A stretch of DNA of 64,000 bases, from the NCBI GenBank assembly GCA_033032865.1, contig JAWHQI010000074.1, positions 9,170,501-9,234,500 on the forward strand, in the 5' to 3' direction. This DNA is from Dactylorhiza incarnata (Eukaryota; Streptophyta; Magnoliopsida; Asparagales; Orchidaceae). Below the pieces are notes generated by a model. The model saw only the letters and a list, made by a program, of their open reading frames with translations. It did no database searches and was not told where the DNA came from. This document shows, one piece after another, positions 23,739-36,247 of this stretch (position 1 is the first letter of the stretch; every line of letters begins with the position of its first letter). Both the position numbers and the translations under genes were made by a program.

Positions 23739-23853
23739 CAGTCAATCTACCAACTTCTCCACATGCTCTTATGTGCGACCCTGCAGGCTCATATCGCGTT
23801 GGCAGTGAGATTACATGTTTGACCACTTCTAGATCACAATGGCAACTCCAACA

Positions 23854-24650
23854 GTCACCACCTTCGATAGCTCAGCTTCTTTCTCCTTTACCTGCTCTAC
23901 CTCAAGCCGATGTCATTCATCCTCAAAGGGATCGATGGACTGCACAACAGAAGGAGAAGAAAAGTCATTTAAAGAAGGGTCATCAAGGTAGGCCCTTAGT
24001 TCAGAGTTGAGACTGCACGAAGATTGTGAGACCGCAAGAGAAGAACGGGTTGCTTTGCTAACTACCTGCAGAGGATCGACCGCAAGGATTTTAGATGGAA
24101 AACGAGCATAAGCTGGCTTGTCCACGATGGTCTTAGTTAAAGGCTTTTTCTCATCTTTCTTCTTGGACTTCTCGGTCCCGGAAGGAGAGTCCGTCTTTAA
24201 CTTCTTCCTGCTAATTTCAGCAGCTTTTTCTTCCTCACCAATCTTTTGCCTCAACTTTTCAGCTGAAGTTATGCTCCTCTGGAGACCGGCCTTTATTTCT
24301 TCAGTGGTAATCTGACCGCGATGTACAACGGTTTGGTTGAGTGTCTCTAACGTCTTCTCAGAATCAAAGAAAATCTTCACACCAGCGAGATCAAGCCCGG
24401 GCACTTCTGAAGAAGATCCCATGATGTCTATCTGATTCGAGACCGCCTGCTATGGAACAACGGACCCCTTCATCCCCGTCTTCTCAACGGTCCCAGCGGT
24501 CTCTTTGATTGCCACCTTAGAAAGCCCCATCTCGGGTACCTTCTTGGAGCCACCCGCCTCTGCTATCTTGGACTTCTTCGCCGAGGATTTTTGCGAGAAC
24601 GCATGCGGGATTGCAGCTTTCTCTTACTCCAAATGCCTCAAAAAACTCAT
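23854..24650 (-). pseudogene. T-left antisense gene 1, 5' part only (copy 2)
   Basis: Matches 5017-5813, including the 170-codon frame 24422-23913 (MGSSSEVPGLDLAG). Truncated at the duplication breakpoint 23854, so the coiled-coil remainder and gene 2 are absent here. Confidence 0.7.
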
Positions 24651-24846
24651 TATCGAATCAATCTTGACGATCACGAAAGCTCAAGACCACTTGTCATACT
24701 TTAAGCTCAAGTTTTAAAAAAGTTCATAATGACGGGATTCTGCAGGCCTTCTTATAGTCGTCAGTCACATCAAGGATAATCGCGATCTCCGCGGTCAAAG
24801 CGAACATTTTCGAAGTCCATTGGAACTTGGAAATGTGTGGGTATTA

Positions 24847-25317
24847 TGTTTGCCCGGAAGTTCGCGATATCGAGTGCTCATGATGAAATTCGCCCGATCT
24901 CGGCGGTCACGACGGTCTCAGTTTTTTCAGACCCCATGTCTTGTCCTCGCCAACAGATCTTCAAGTTCTCAGCGGTCAAGACCATTCGAGATCGTCAGAC
25001 CGCGCGGTCTGGGGCCCTGAGATTTTCTGCTATTTGCACACCATGTAGCTTCTTTCCTTTGTCCTGGCTCTCTTATATCCTGGGCAGCCCGTAATTTTTA
25101 GATCTTCCCGTTCGGGCAGGCTCCCGCGTCTATAAATAAGGGGGTAGGGGTCCCTAAAAAGGACTTTGGGTTCGGGTCTAGATCGTAGTATCAGCCTTAG
25201 CGGTCTTAGTTTTTGTCCTCCCTAAGGTTCCTTTCTGGGTCTCCCTACCAAGCGGCATCTTTCTCAGCTGCTCTAGGCCCTTAGTAACCGGTCGTCCTCA
25301 GTTTTTTCCCTTTTTCT
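24847..25317 (+). mobile_element. T-left 3' LTR (copy 2)
   Basis: Duplicate of 6010-6480 with a few substitutions. The AGACCGCGCGGTCT palindrome (24997-25010) and the TATAAATA box (25131-25138) are retained. Confidence 0.6.
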
Positions 25318-25318
25318 T

Positions 25319-27326
25319 TCAGTGTAAGTTGTGGAGATACAATTTTTGTACCAACAATTGGATTAATAACTGATCAATTTTCTGCCCTTGTCTGATTAGT
25401 TGACGAGTGGAGATGATGACCAGTGGTTCAGGATGGGGATTGCTATTCCAATTTTGATGTGGAAGTGTCATAACTTGTCGATGAGGATCCCCATGGAAGG
25501 GCTTCAACATGGATGCATGAAAAACATTATGAATCTTTGATTCCGGTGGGAGGTCCAAGCGGTAAGCCGCTGGGCCGATGACCTTGAGCACTTGGTAGGG
25601 TCCGTAAAACTTTAGATTAAGTTTTTTACTTATCGTTCTGTTGAGCGAAAGTTGTCATAGGGATGTAGCTTCAATAGTACCCAATCACCTTCCTTTATCT
25701 ATATGTCAGTGCGTTTTTTGTCGGCCTGAGTTTTCATCTTGTTCAGTGCATGGCCCAAATTTTGCCTGAGCTGGTGTAGCATCGTTTTCCTTTCTGTCAT
25801 TGTCATGTCCACTGCTTCATTTCTTGTGCTCTCTGTGCAGTAAGAAAGAAAAGTAGGGGGTGCTCGACCGAACAAGACCGTCATAAAGGCTCAGTGTCCC
25901 AAAATAGGCTCAGAAATTCTTTGAATTTTGCCTACAGTGTCCCAAAATGTCTGTGTTACTATATGGCTGAAGATAGGTTTTTTAAGTGGACCAAAATGCG
26001 ATGCCTTAAACAACCTGTCAACAACCGCTAAGATAATTGTATATGAATATGAATTAGGTAGTTTAGTGATAAAATCCATAGTGATATCTGCCCATAGGCG
26101 TTGAGGTGTGGGTAATAAATTAAATAACCCAAATGATGCATGGTTTAATATTTTTATTTTTTTGGCAAATGTCACAATTATTGATATACGTGGTGATGTC
26201 GTTAAGCATATTATCCCAGTGGAACTGGGATTTAAGCATGTGGTGGGTGACATTGATTCCTGAAGGTCCCCCCTAAATGGCTAGCATGTGCCTCTTTCAT
26301 TAGTACGTCTTTAATTCTTGAGTTTTGTGCTATGTATATTTTGTTTTTGTAATATATATTAGCCCCATGTTGTTGCCAATGGGAAACCGGCATGGGGTCC
26401 AGAGATAATTTCGTCGGTAATTGCTGGACGAAAGGATCGGCTACGTAATCAGCGGACAATCCTTCCAGGAGTGGTGATACAGGCATCGTAATGGTAAGTA
26501 AATTAGTCGGGGACTCAGAATCAGGAATCAAAGTTACTATAGATAGTGGATCTGCGATTTTATTTAATTTGCTCGGTTTGTTTGTGATTGTGTAGTCGTA
26601 TCTATTAGTTTTGATAAAAACGTCTGTTGTTCTGGGGTGTGTAGTTCTTGTGTAAGGAGGTGATTCAAACTTTGATGCTCAGTGATAATAGTAAATTGGC
26701 GCCCTAATAAGTATTGGCGCCACTTGGCAACCGCTGATGTAACATCAAACATCTCCCTTATGTATGTAGATTTGCGTTGCATGAGCGGTGATAATTTTTT
26801 ACTGAAATATGCAATGGCCTTGTGTTGCTGAAGGAGCACTGCTCCTATGCCTACTCCAGAGACGTCAGTTTCAATAATAAATGAAAGAGTAAAATTTGGT
26901 AGTGTTAAGATAGGAGTTTGGACTAAACATTGTTTTAAATTTTGAAAAGCATTTTGAGCTTGCTCGTTCCATTTAAAAGCATCTTTCTTTGTGAGATCAG
27001 TAAGAGGATGAGCTATGGTGGCATAATTCCAGATAAATTTGCGATTATAACCCATTAAGCCCTGGAAGGCCTGAACCACCTTTTGATTTGTTGGGACGGG
27101 AAAACTTTTTATGGCTTTGATATTATAAGGATTAGGAGCTACGGTCCCATTAGCAATTATATGTCCCAGAAATTCAATCTGTGCTAGTAAGAAGGAACAT
27201 TTAGAAAGTTTGATATAAAAATTTCGAGGGTTTTTTCCAAGTGTTGATAGTGGTCTTAAACATTTTTACTGAAAACTAATATGTCATAAAAAAACAACGA
27301 TAAATTTTCAAAGTTGGGGTAAAAAA
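25319..27326 (-). pseudogene. Gypsy-1 pol, RT end to integrase C-terminus (copy 2)
   Basis: Duplicate of 6482-8490. It lacks one A near 26272 relative to copy 1, so the integrase region is split into 26531-26232 and 26253-25891 instead of one frame. Neither copy is in the ancestral frame at this G run, so the primary frameshift predates the duplication. Confidence 0.8.
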
Positions 27327-28299
27327 GGGTGATGTTATTTGTACACCACAAGTGGCTATTTATAGCCCATGGATATTTGTACACCCCAAAATCATATTTG
27401 TAACCCGCAAGCTATTTGTACCCCAATGTATGAAAATTTAAAATAAGCTTAAAATGAGCATTTGAAAGAACACTAACTACATTCTCAAAATATATTGTGA
27501 CATTCTCAACATATATTGTGACATTTGTAGCCCATGGATTGAGTTTGATGTTGATCAAAGAGAGTCCACGTGCATAATATGAACAATTCTTCCCTAATGT
27601 AATTTACTTGTTGTAATGTGGACAGTACCGTGCCAGCTATATAACATTCGACACTTCCAGCAGGTGAGCTGATGGTCACCGGAGAGGAGCCGAGCTTAGC
27701 CATCGAAAATGAAGCCATTGATTGGTCGCCAACCCCACCGTCAATGGCGATACTCGACTTGCCGAGCACAGGGAGTTGGGGGAGTGCTGTGGTGGATGGC
27801 GGGGGCGGTGGTGCGACACTGTCGTTGTAAAGCGGTGGAGTTTCGTACTTCCAGGAGAGCCTGATCAAGGGCGGCTGCATGGGTAGTCGAAGACGGAGCT
27901 GTATCAGAAGAGGATGGCGGCACCAGCGACGACGACAGCAGCTATCTCCCTGGCGACATGTTCGAGGATGCTTCTCAGGCCGATAACTGGTGGGTTTGGA
28001 GTTAAAATTGAAGGTGGACTGGAGTTAAAGCCCTCTCCACTGGTACTTATCTTCTCCCCCCCTTCTTCACTATGGCTGCCACTGCTATTGCTGCATCTGG
28101 CGCACTCGCTAAAGGGGTGGCGGGCGGTGGGTTGCGGGCGGCGGGAATATCATGCGAGCGATCGGTGTGGGTCGGGAAAGAAGATCACTGGAGGAACAGT
28201 GCTGGAAAAGATGGGGTACGATTATTAAGTTTTAGGTTTAAGAAGATGAAATTTTAAAGTGATTTATGGTGTGTGAATAGCGAGTTGTGGTGTACAAAT
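27327..28299. mobile_element. Non-autonomous DNA transposon (left part; copy 2)
   Basis: Duplicate of 8491-9463. This copy is contiguous with the true right end: the Copia-1 5' LTR and the remaining inverted repeat at 45459-45468 follow on the same side of the nest. Confidence 0.65.
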
Positions 28300-28429
28300 T
28301 GATAAGAATAATGAATCTCTCATCTATTCACACTTAAGAATACATATATATATACACAGGAGGTGTTCCCAACACCTAGAGGTGAGCCTAAGAGGGTCTA
28401 CCACCAGAATATACATAATACATCTAACA
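28300..28429 (-). mobile_element. Copia-1 3' LTR (copy 2)
   Basis: Duplicate of 9464-9593 with one substitution (GAATAATG for GAAGAATG). Left flank CAAAT. Confidence 0.85.
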
Positions 28430-28441
28430 CCCCCCTCAAAC

Positions 28442-30277
28442 TCACGGGGGTTCATACACCGAGAGTTTGGATAATAGATAAGCATGTTGGGACCGAGTCT
28501 GCGGCTTACTCATCAAGTCTGCAAGCTGCTGCTCAGAAGGAACAAATGAAGGAGCAAGAGTTCCCAGACCATACTGCTCACGAAGGAAGAAAGCATCCAC
28601 CCCGATGTGCTTGGAAAGAGAATGCTTCACCGGATTCAAGGTGATCTGAATATCACCGGTGTTATCACAGTGGAGTCGAGTGGGATCCGGAGAAGAGACA
28701 CCAAGGTCCTCAAGGAGACAGCGGAGCCAAATAATGTCCTCAGTAGTAGTAGCCATGGCACGCAGCTGAGCCTCAGTACTGGAACGAGAAACCCCGGTCT
28801 GTTTCTTGGACTTCCAGGCAATAAGTGAAGTGCCCAAGAATAGACAGAAACCAGTGACAGATCGGCGATCAACGGGATCACTGGCCCAAGTAGCATCCGA
28901 GTAAGCACGAAGCTGCAGAAAACTACTACTGGAGTAGAAGAGACCACGTGAAGTCGTCGCCCGGAGATAACGCAACAGCCGCAGTAGATGACCATAATGC
29001 ACAGAGGTAAGCGCACCAACAAACTGGCTCAAAACATGAACAACATGTGCAATGTCGGGATGAGTAATAGTAAGGTAGACGAGGATCCCGACAATATGAC
29101 GATAATGAGTAGGATCAGAGAGTGGATCCCCATCATCCGGTCGTAACTGAAGGTGAAGCTCCATAAGGGTGTCCACGGTGCGAGAGTCAGAGAGAACAGC
29201 CCGAGCTAAAAGATCTGATGTGTAATGCCGCTGAGAGAGCTGAAATCCACGGTCTGTAGAGGTGACCTCAAGTCCCAAGAAATAGCTCAGTTGTGCAAGA
29301 TCAGTCATCTGAAACTGCTTCTGGAGGTGATGTTTGACGAATATCACATTAGTAGGGTCATCACCTGTAATGATCATGTCATCCACATAAAGTAATAAAA
29401 GAGTCCGGCCACGAGAAGAGGAGTGCACAAACAAGGCTGGATCATGAGGGCTCGGCTGAAAACCGGCGGCAGTAATGATCGAACTGAAATGAGCAAACCA
29501 TGCACGGGGAGCCTGCTTGAGCCCGTAAAGAGCTCATCTCAAGCGGCAAACAAGTCCTGGAGGAGAGGAAAGATCGGGAGGGGGGAACATGTACACCTCC
29601 TGTTGAAGGTCACCGTGAAGAAAAACGTTCTTCACATGGAGCTGGAACAGAGACCAACGACGAACAGCTGCAACAGCGACAAGAGTGCGGATCGTGGTCA
29701 TGTGAGCAACTGGGGCAAAAGTCTCATCTTAGTCACGACCCTGTTCCTGCTGAAAACCACGAGCCACGAGGCGGGTCTTGTACCTTTCTATAGAACCATC
29801 TGAGCGAGTCTTCACCTTGAAGACCCACTTGCAAGTAATAAGAACAGCGCCGGGGGGAGAGGAACAAACTCCCAGGTACGAGTGTGCTCAAGCGCCTCCA
29901 ACTCAGCAGACATAGCAGTCTGCCTGTCTGGGCAGCCTCACGATAAGAAGTCGGCTCTTGAGTACCACAGGCGGTAGCAGCAGGAAGAGCAGGAAGGTCC
30001 AGAGGTAGTATAGTAAGGTTGAGGCGGTCAGGAGGACGTTGCTCATGAGGTGGGTTGCGACGAGCAGGAGGATCATCCACAGGGACCTCCCTGGAAGAGA
30101 CGGTCACTGATTCGGGGGGCACAGGAGACGAAGGACCAAGAGGGGGACAATGAGTGTAGTGATATGGAAGGGGAGCGACGAGCATATCAGAGGAAGAGGT
30201 GGAAGTAGAGATCGGAGAGATCGGAGATGGAGTGGTCGGTGGTAGAAGGAGAGGAGGACACACTGGTGGAGAGATGG
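28442..30277 (-). pseudogene. Copia-1 pol, reverse transcriptase and RNase H (copy 2)
   Basis: Duplicate of 9606-11441, with the same stops upstream of the RT core and the same open 330-codon tail (29434-28442) with YVDD and RNase H motifs. At two positions it reads HPDIAHVV where copy 1 reads HPYIAQVV; the Asp form is the usual Copia residue, so the copy 1 changes are probably newer. Confidence 0.85.
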
Positions 30278-33200
30278 TGTTGGAACAACCCTATTACTGA
30301 TTTGGGCTAGGATCACTATATGTTTATTAGGACTATGTTGACCCCAATGTATAGTCTTAAGGGTCAAGGTTTTAGGTTGTTAGAACTTAAGGAAAAGATC
30401 AGTTTCTGCGTTCAACAAACTCCATACTGCGTTCGACGAACTCCATCCTGTGTTTGACGAACGACATGCTCCAGTTCGACGAACTTGCCAAGGTTCTGAG
30501 TTCGACGAACTCTATTCTGCGTTCGACGAACTCCTCTCTGCGTTCGACGAACTTGCTCTCCAGCTCGACGAACTCAGTTTTCCAGCCAGTCCAGCAGTTT
30601 ATTTCTTCAGTTCGACGAACTTCATTCTGCGTTCGACGAACTCAGCTCTGCGTTCGAAGAATAAGTATCAAGATGTTCAGATCGACGAAATTCATTCTCA
30701 GCTCGAAGAATTCAATATTCCAGCTAGCTTATCAGATTTTATCTCTCAGTTCGATGACCTCCAGCTTGAGATCGACGAACTCTAGATTGTGTTCGACGAA
30801 TTTATTCAGATCGATGAAATTTCTCTTCAGTTCAGTATTTCAGAAGGATCATTTTTATTTCATTCTCTGAACTCAGATCGATTATCAGCAACGGATCTAT
30901 TATTCCAGATAAGTCAAAGATTTTATCCTTCCATTTATTTATTCCTTTTCATTGTCTTCTCCCGAGAAAAAGTAGTCGTTGACATATTTTGGAAAAGGAA
31001 ACTTTCATGGAAAAGGAAAAGAGTTAAAGTTTATTTGCTGAATCAAATTTGTAGTTCCAACAATATCTCTTCTGAATATTTTATTCCTTAAATTAAAAGA
31101 TTTGAATTTCAAATCAGTCAGAGATTTCCTTAAGGAAAAAAGGAAAAGAAGAAGTATTATAGTATAACAGCAGTACAGCAAGATAGAAAAAAAGAGAAGA
31201 AGAATACAGTCGAGAGGAAGAAGAAAAAGATATACAGAAAGAAAAAGCTTTACAGATCTTCATCTTCCTCAAGCAGCTCTTTCATTCTCTGAGAACAACA
31301 ACACCGATCTTATCTCAGATTTCTGCTGCAAAGTTTTAAATCTTCAAGAGCAACAAACAATCTGAGAAACCTTTGTCTCTCAGATTCATCAGCTATCAAG
31401 GAAGATCTACATTCAAGAGAAAGCTCCATCCTCAACTGTCAACTATTTTCTATCAGATAAGGGGAGCTTTACAACAACAATCCACTAGTCTTCTCTCAGA
31501 TTATTGACAGAGAAGAACTTCATAACCCTCTTTATCTCATCTTGTACATGGTTCTAACTCCCTTCAAAAGTTAACTCCTTGGTGGCAGGGCGCCTGAACA
31601 AAAACCTGTAGTTTGGTTTGAGCACCTGATCAAAAGCTCAAATTGGTATATTGGGCACCTGATCAAAACCCCATTGGTGATAGGGCACCTGATCAAAACC
31701 TAGTGGATTCCTACCAAGGGTGGTAGAAGAGTAGATATACCCAGGTTTATTGGGGAACTACTATAGATCCTTGTGTCCTCTGTGATTGTGTTTATTTTTC
31801 TGTGTTGTGCTTTGTGATCTATTTGTGTTTGTTTTTATAACTCACTAGTACACATATAAATATCACTATTTTAATTCCGCTATAAAAATAACTGAAAAAC
31901 TTTTTAGTACTCTATTCACCCCCCCCCCCCCCCCTCTAGAGTAACTTTAAGATCTAACCTCACTTTCAATTGGTATCAAAGCTAGGTTTATCCTTACAGG
32001 CTAACACCTGAATCAAAAGATAAATTAGATCTTAAATTTTTTCTGGAGTTTTCTTTTTCTAAAAACTCGTGGCACAGAATAAAGAATACTCAAGCACAAT
32101 ACCTCCTATGTGCAATCTAAATAAGTTTGCATTATGGAAGGCAAGGATCAGATTATATATGAACTCTATTGATGTAGATATTTTTAATGTGATTTTGACA
32201 GGACCTCCTACTCCTGCGGCAACAACAACAACAAATAATGTTGTTCCACCTCCTGAGTGGACAGAAGCTCAAAAGAAGCAGAGAATTGCTGATGTCAAAG
32301 CAATGAATATATTGGCACAGAAAATGTCAGATGAACTATTTTAAAAGGTTGTGGACCGCACCTCAGGCAGGGATATCTAGAATACCCTCAACAACATGGT
32401 TGAAGGTTCTGCAGAAGAGTCAGAGTCTTCATCCAGCTCATCTGAAGATGAAAATTAATCAAATGACAAGGATAATTGTTTGATGGCTATATATGACTCA
32501 AGCAGTGAGTCAGAAAATGCATTATCATCCAGCTCCAGTGATGATGAAGATGATGCAGATGAAAGAAGTTTCTGCATGATGGAATTCAATGCATCAACAA
32601 ACAATTCAGATGAATCAGAATCTGAAAGTGATGCTGATCAAGTAATATCTAACTTTGATTTCAATTCAAATGAATTCAAAGATGAATTCAGAACTCTTTG
32701 TTTAGATTTAATTAAATCTGAGAAAGAGATTATCTTTCTCAGAAATAAGTTGGCTGAAATGAACCAACTAAGTGAAGATAATGTCAATCTTAAGAAAGAT
32801 TTGGCTGCCTCTAGAGAACACATTGTTCTCAGTGAGAACAAATTATCTGAGGCTAAGAAATTTGAAGAATCCCTAAATGGGAGAAGTATCAAACCGATGG
32901 ACATCACAAGCACAGTGAATGCCAGACTTAGTGGCAAACTGGGCTTGGGTGCATCATCAAGTGAGCCACACCTCCTTAAGAAGAACATTTTATCTACTCC
33001 AGTAAAATTCATTTCTGCCAAGAGCAAAGAGCTAGCAGTAGTAGATAAAAATATCTCAAGCAAGGTTGTTAAGAATAAAGGAATTCAGCAGAATTCGTCG
33101 AACGGAGCTCGACGAAATCACATAATTTTGTCGAACGGAGATCGACGAATGTTGAGCTCAGAGTTCCAGTATATCTATCAATCGAACGGCGCTCGACGAA

Positions 33201-36200
33201 ATCACATCCATTCGTCGAACGGCGATCGACGAATTCACCCAAATTCGTCGAACGAAAAAAATACTGAAAATCTAAAGAATTCTTATTCTCAACAAACTAA
33301 AAATCCTTTCACTGAGTGGATAATTCCTCCTAAGAGATATCATCCACAAGGTTATAAGGATCAGCCTGAGATGTCTTTCATTTCTGATTTTTGTGGAAAG
33401 ACAAAAGGACCCAAAGTAGTCTGGGTCAAGAACAACTAACATTTTAAATAAGGAGAGGAACGCCACCTCTACCAGAGACATTTTGCAGGTACAGGATCAC
33501 TATCTCATTCAGATCATTTCTTCCAAGATATTCTTCAATTGTTTGAAGAATAATAACTTAAGAAGTCATTGACCACCATGATCAAACTCACTTTTCTTTG
33601 ATATTAGAGATTTCAACTGATATCAGAGGACTCTCAACTTGGATCAAACTATCAGTTGCAGAAATAAAAGAATGGGTTTACACTCTCAAGACAGAGAATG
33701 CAAATAAAATTGCAAGTTCAATATCAGAAAACTCGAACTTTAAATTGGTGTCAGAATCAAACTCCCAGTAGCAGAAATAAAGGAATGGGTACACATCCTT
33801 AAGATAAACAATGCAACAACATTATCAGAACAAATTTCTGGAAATCAGATTGCATCCTTCCCTTCCTCCTCTTCAATTGTCCCTTCTTCTAGGGGCCTAG
33901 CTTCAGGCCTTCCTGAAACTAGGTAGGGGGAGAAGTTTCATGAAGAAGCTCCTTTTGATAGGGGGAGATGTTTTGAAGAAGCTCATTTATGATAGGGGGA
34001 TATGTTTTATGAAGATGCTCAAGTTTCAAGGGAAGATGTTGTATGAAAAAGAAAAATCAGTTCTTGATGAAGAAGCTCACAGCAGTTTTGATTCAGAAAC
34101 TCAGATATGACAGATTCAAATGCAGATTGGTACCAAAGCAGATTCAATTATTGCTACAGTTCAGATCAACAAAAGCTAAAGCTGAAAAATGCAGATTCAA
34201 ATTATAAAGCTTTTCAGTTCCAGTTCAAGTTCAGATTCTAGTTACAGTTGAAGTAACAGATAAAGTTGATTTGGTGAAGTCACCTCCAACTTAAGTTCCA
34301 AAATATTTCAGAAATATTGTTTGATATAGCAGATACAGCTCAGACAATCAAATTCAGAAAGCTGAAGGCAATGTCAGAATTCAGAAAGCAAAAGGTTCTG
34401 ATTATTTGTTTTATTATTTTTGTTTTCAATGGAAAATTTCAAAACTCTGAGTATCATATTTTATATCTGCTGAAATGTTTAAAATCTGTCAGATATATAT
34501 GCTCTGTTGTTTTGTTGTTTATTTTATTATTTGATTTTTGTCAAATAGTGTCCTAACCCAAATAGGGGAGATTGTTGGAACAACCCTATTACTGATTTGG
34601 GATTGGATCACTATCTGTTTATTAGGACTAAGTTGACCCCAATGTATAGTCTTAAGGGTCAATGTTTTAGGCCGTTAGAACTTATGGAAAAGATCAGTTT
34701 CTGCATTCGACGAACTCCATACTGCGTTCGACGAAATCCATCCTGCGTTCGACGAACACCATGCTCCAATTCGACGAACTTGCCAAGGTTCTGCGTTCGA
34801 CAAACTCTATTCTGCGTTCGACAAACTCCTATCTGCGTTTGACGAACTTGCTCTCCAGCTCGACAAACTCAGTTTTCCAGCCAGTCCAGCAGTTTATTTC
34901 TTCAGTTCGACGAACTTCATTCTGCGTTCGAAGAATAAGTATCAAGATGTTCAGATCTTCGAAATTCATTCTCAGCTCGACGAATTCAATATTCCAGCTA
35001 GTTTATCAAATTTTATCTCTCAGTTCGACGACCTCCAGCTTGAGATCGACGAACTCCAGATTGTGTTCGACAAATTTATTCAGATCGGCAAAATTTCTCT
35101 TCAGTACAGTATTTCAGAAGGATCATTTTTATTTTATTCTCTGAACTCAGATCGACTATCAGCAACGGATCTATTATTCCAGATAAGTCAAGGATTTTAT
35201 CCTTCCATTTATTTATTCCTTTTCATTATCTTCTCCCGAGAAAAAGTAGTCGTTGACATATTTTGGAAAATGACACTTTCATGGAAAAGGAAAAGAGTTA
35301 AAGTTTATTTGTTGAATCAGATTTGCAGTTCCAAGAATATCTCTTCTGAATATTTATTCCTTAAATTAAAAGTTTTGAATTTCAAATCAGTCAGAGATTT
35401 CCTTAAGGAAAAAGGAAATGAAGAATTATTATTGTATAACAGCAGTACATCAAGACAGAAAAAAAGAGAAGAAGAATACAGTCGAGATGAAGAAGAAAAA
35501 GATATACAGAAAGAAAAAGCTTTACAGATCTTCATCTTCCTCAAGCAGCTCTTTCATTCTCTGAGAACAACAAACCCAGATCTTATCTCAGATTTCTGCT
35601 GCAAAGTTTTAAATCTTCAAGAGAAACAAACAATCTGAGAAACCATTGTCTCTCAGATTCATCAGCTATCAAGGAAGATCTACATTCAAGAGAAAGCTCC
35701 ATCCTCAGCTGTCAACTATTTTCTATCAGACAGGGGGAGCTTTACAACAACATTCCACTAGTCTTCTCTCAGATTATTGACAGAGAAGAACTTCATAACC
35801 CTCTTTATCTCATCTTGTACAGGGTTCTAACTCCCTTCAAAAGTTAACTCCTTGGTGGCATGGCACCTGAACAAAAACATGTAGTTTGGTTTGAGCATCT
35901 GATCAAAAGCTCAAGTTGGTGTATTGGGCACCTGATCAAAACCCCATTGGTGATATGGCACCTGATCAAAAACCTAGTGCATTCCTACCAAGGGTGGTAG
36001 AAGAGTAGATATACCCGGGTTTATTGGGGAACTACTATAGATCCTTGTGTCCTCTGTGATTGTGTTTATTTTTCTGTGTTGTGCTGTGTGATCTCTTTGT
36101 GTTTGTTTTTATAACTCACTCAGTACACATATAAATATTACTATTTTAATTATGCTATAAAAATAAGTGAAATACTTTTTAATACTTTATTCACCCACCC

Positions 36201-36247
36201 CCCCCCCCCCCCCTCTAGAGTAACTTTAAGATCTAACCTCACTTTCA
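30278..36247 (+). mobile_element. S1, Sirevirus-like gag-only element (copy 2)
   Basis: Duplicate of 11442-17423, with target duplication GATGG at 30273-30277 and 36248-36252. LTRs at 30278-31968 and 34573-36247, PBS at 31971-31982, gag remnant at 32069-33439, LTR-adjacent PPT at 34560-34572. The two poly-C tracts are shorter than in copy 1 (16 versus 25, and 16 versus 20). Confidence 0.9.
32069..33439 (+). pseudogene. S1 gag remnant (copy 2)
   Basis: Duplicate of 13242-14612, with the same stops and the same internal deletion. Only two amino-acid differences are visible in the 319-codon part (Val/Ala near the start, Gly/Arg before YHPQGY). The in-frame hairpin repeats lie at 33104-33253. 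Confidence 0.8.

Larger units (their letters stand above)
22771..23853 (-). mobile_element. Filler between duplication copies: 5' end of retroelement R plus flank
   Basis: In reverse order it holds 115 bp of unrelated flank (23739-23853), an LTR (22858-23738), a PBS (22844-22856) and 73 bp of R interior (22771-22843). No other R sequence is in the window. The frame 22750-23136 reads across the LTR boundary and is not a gene. Confidence 0.75.
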
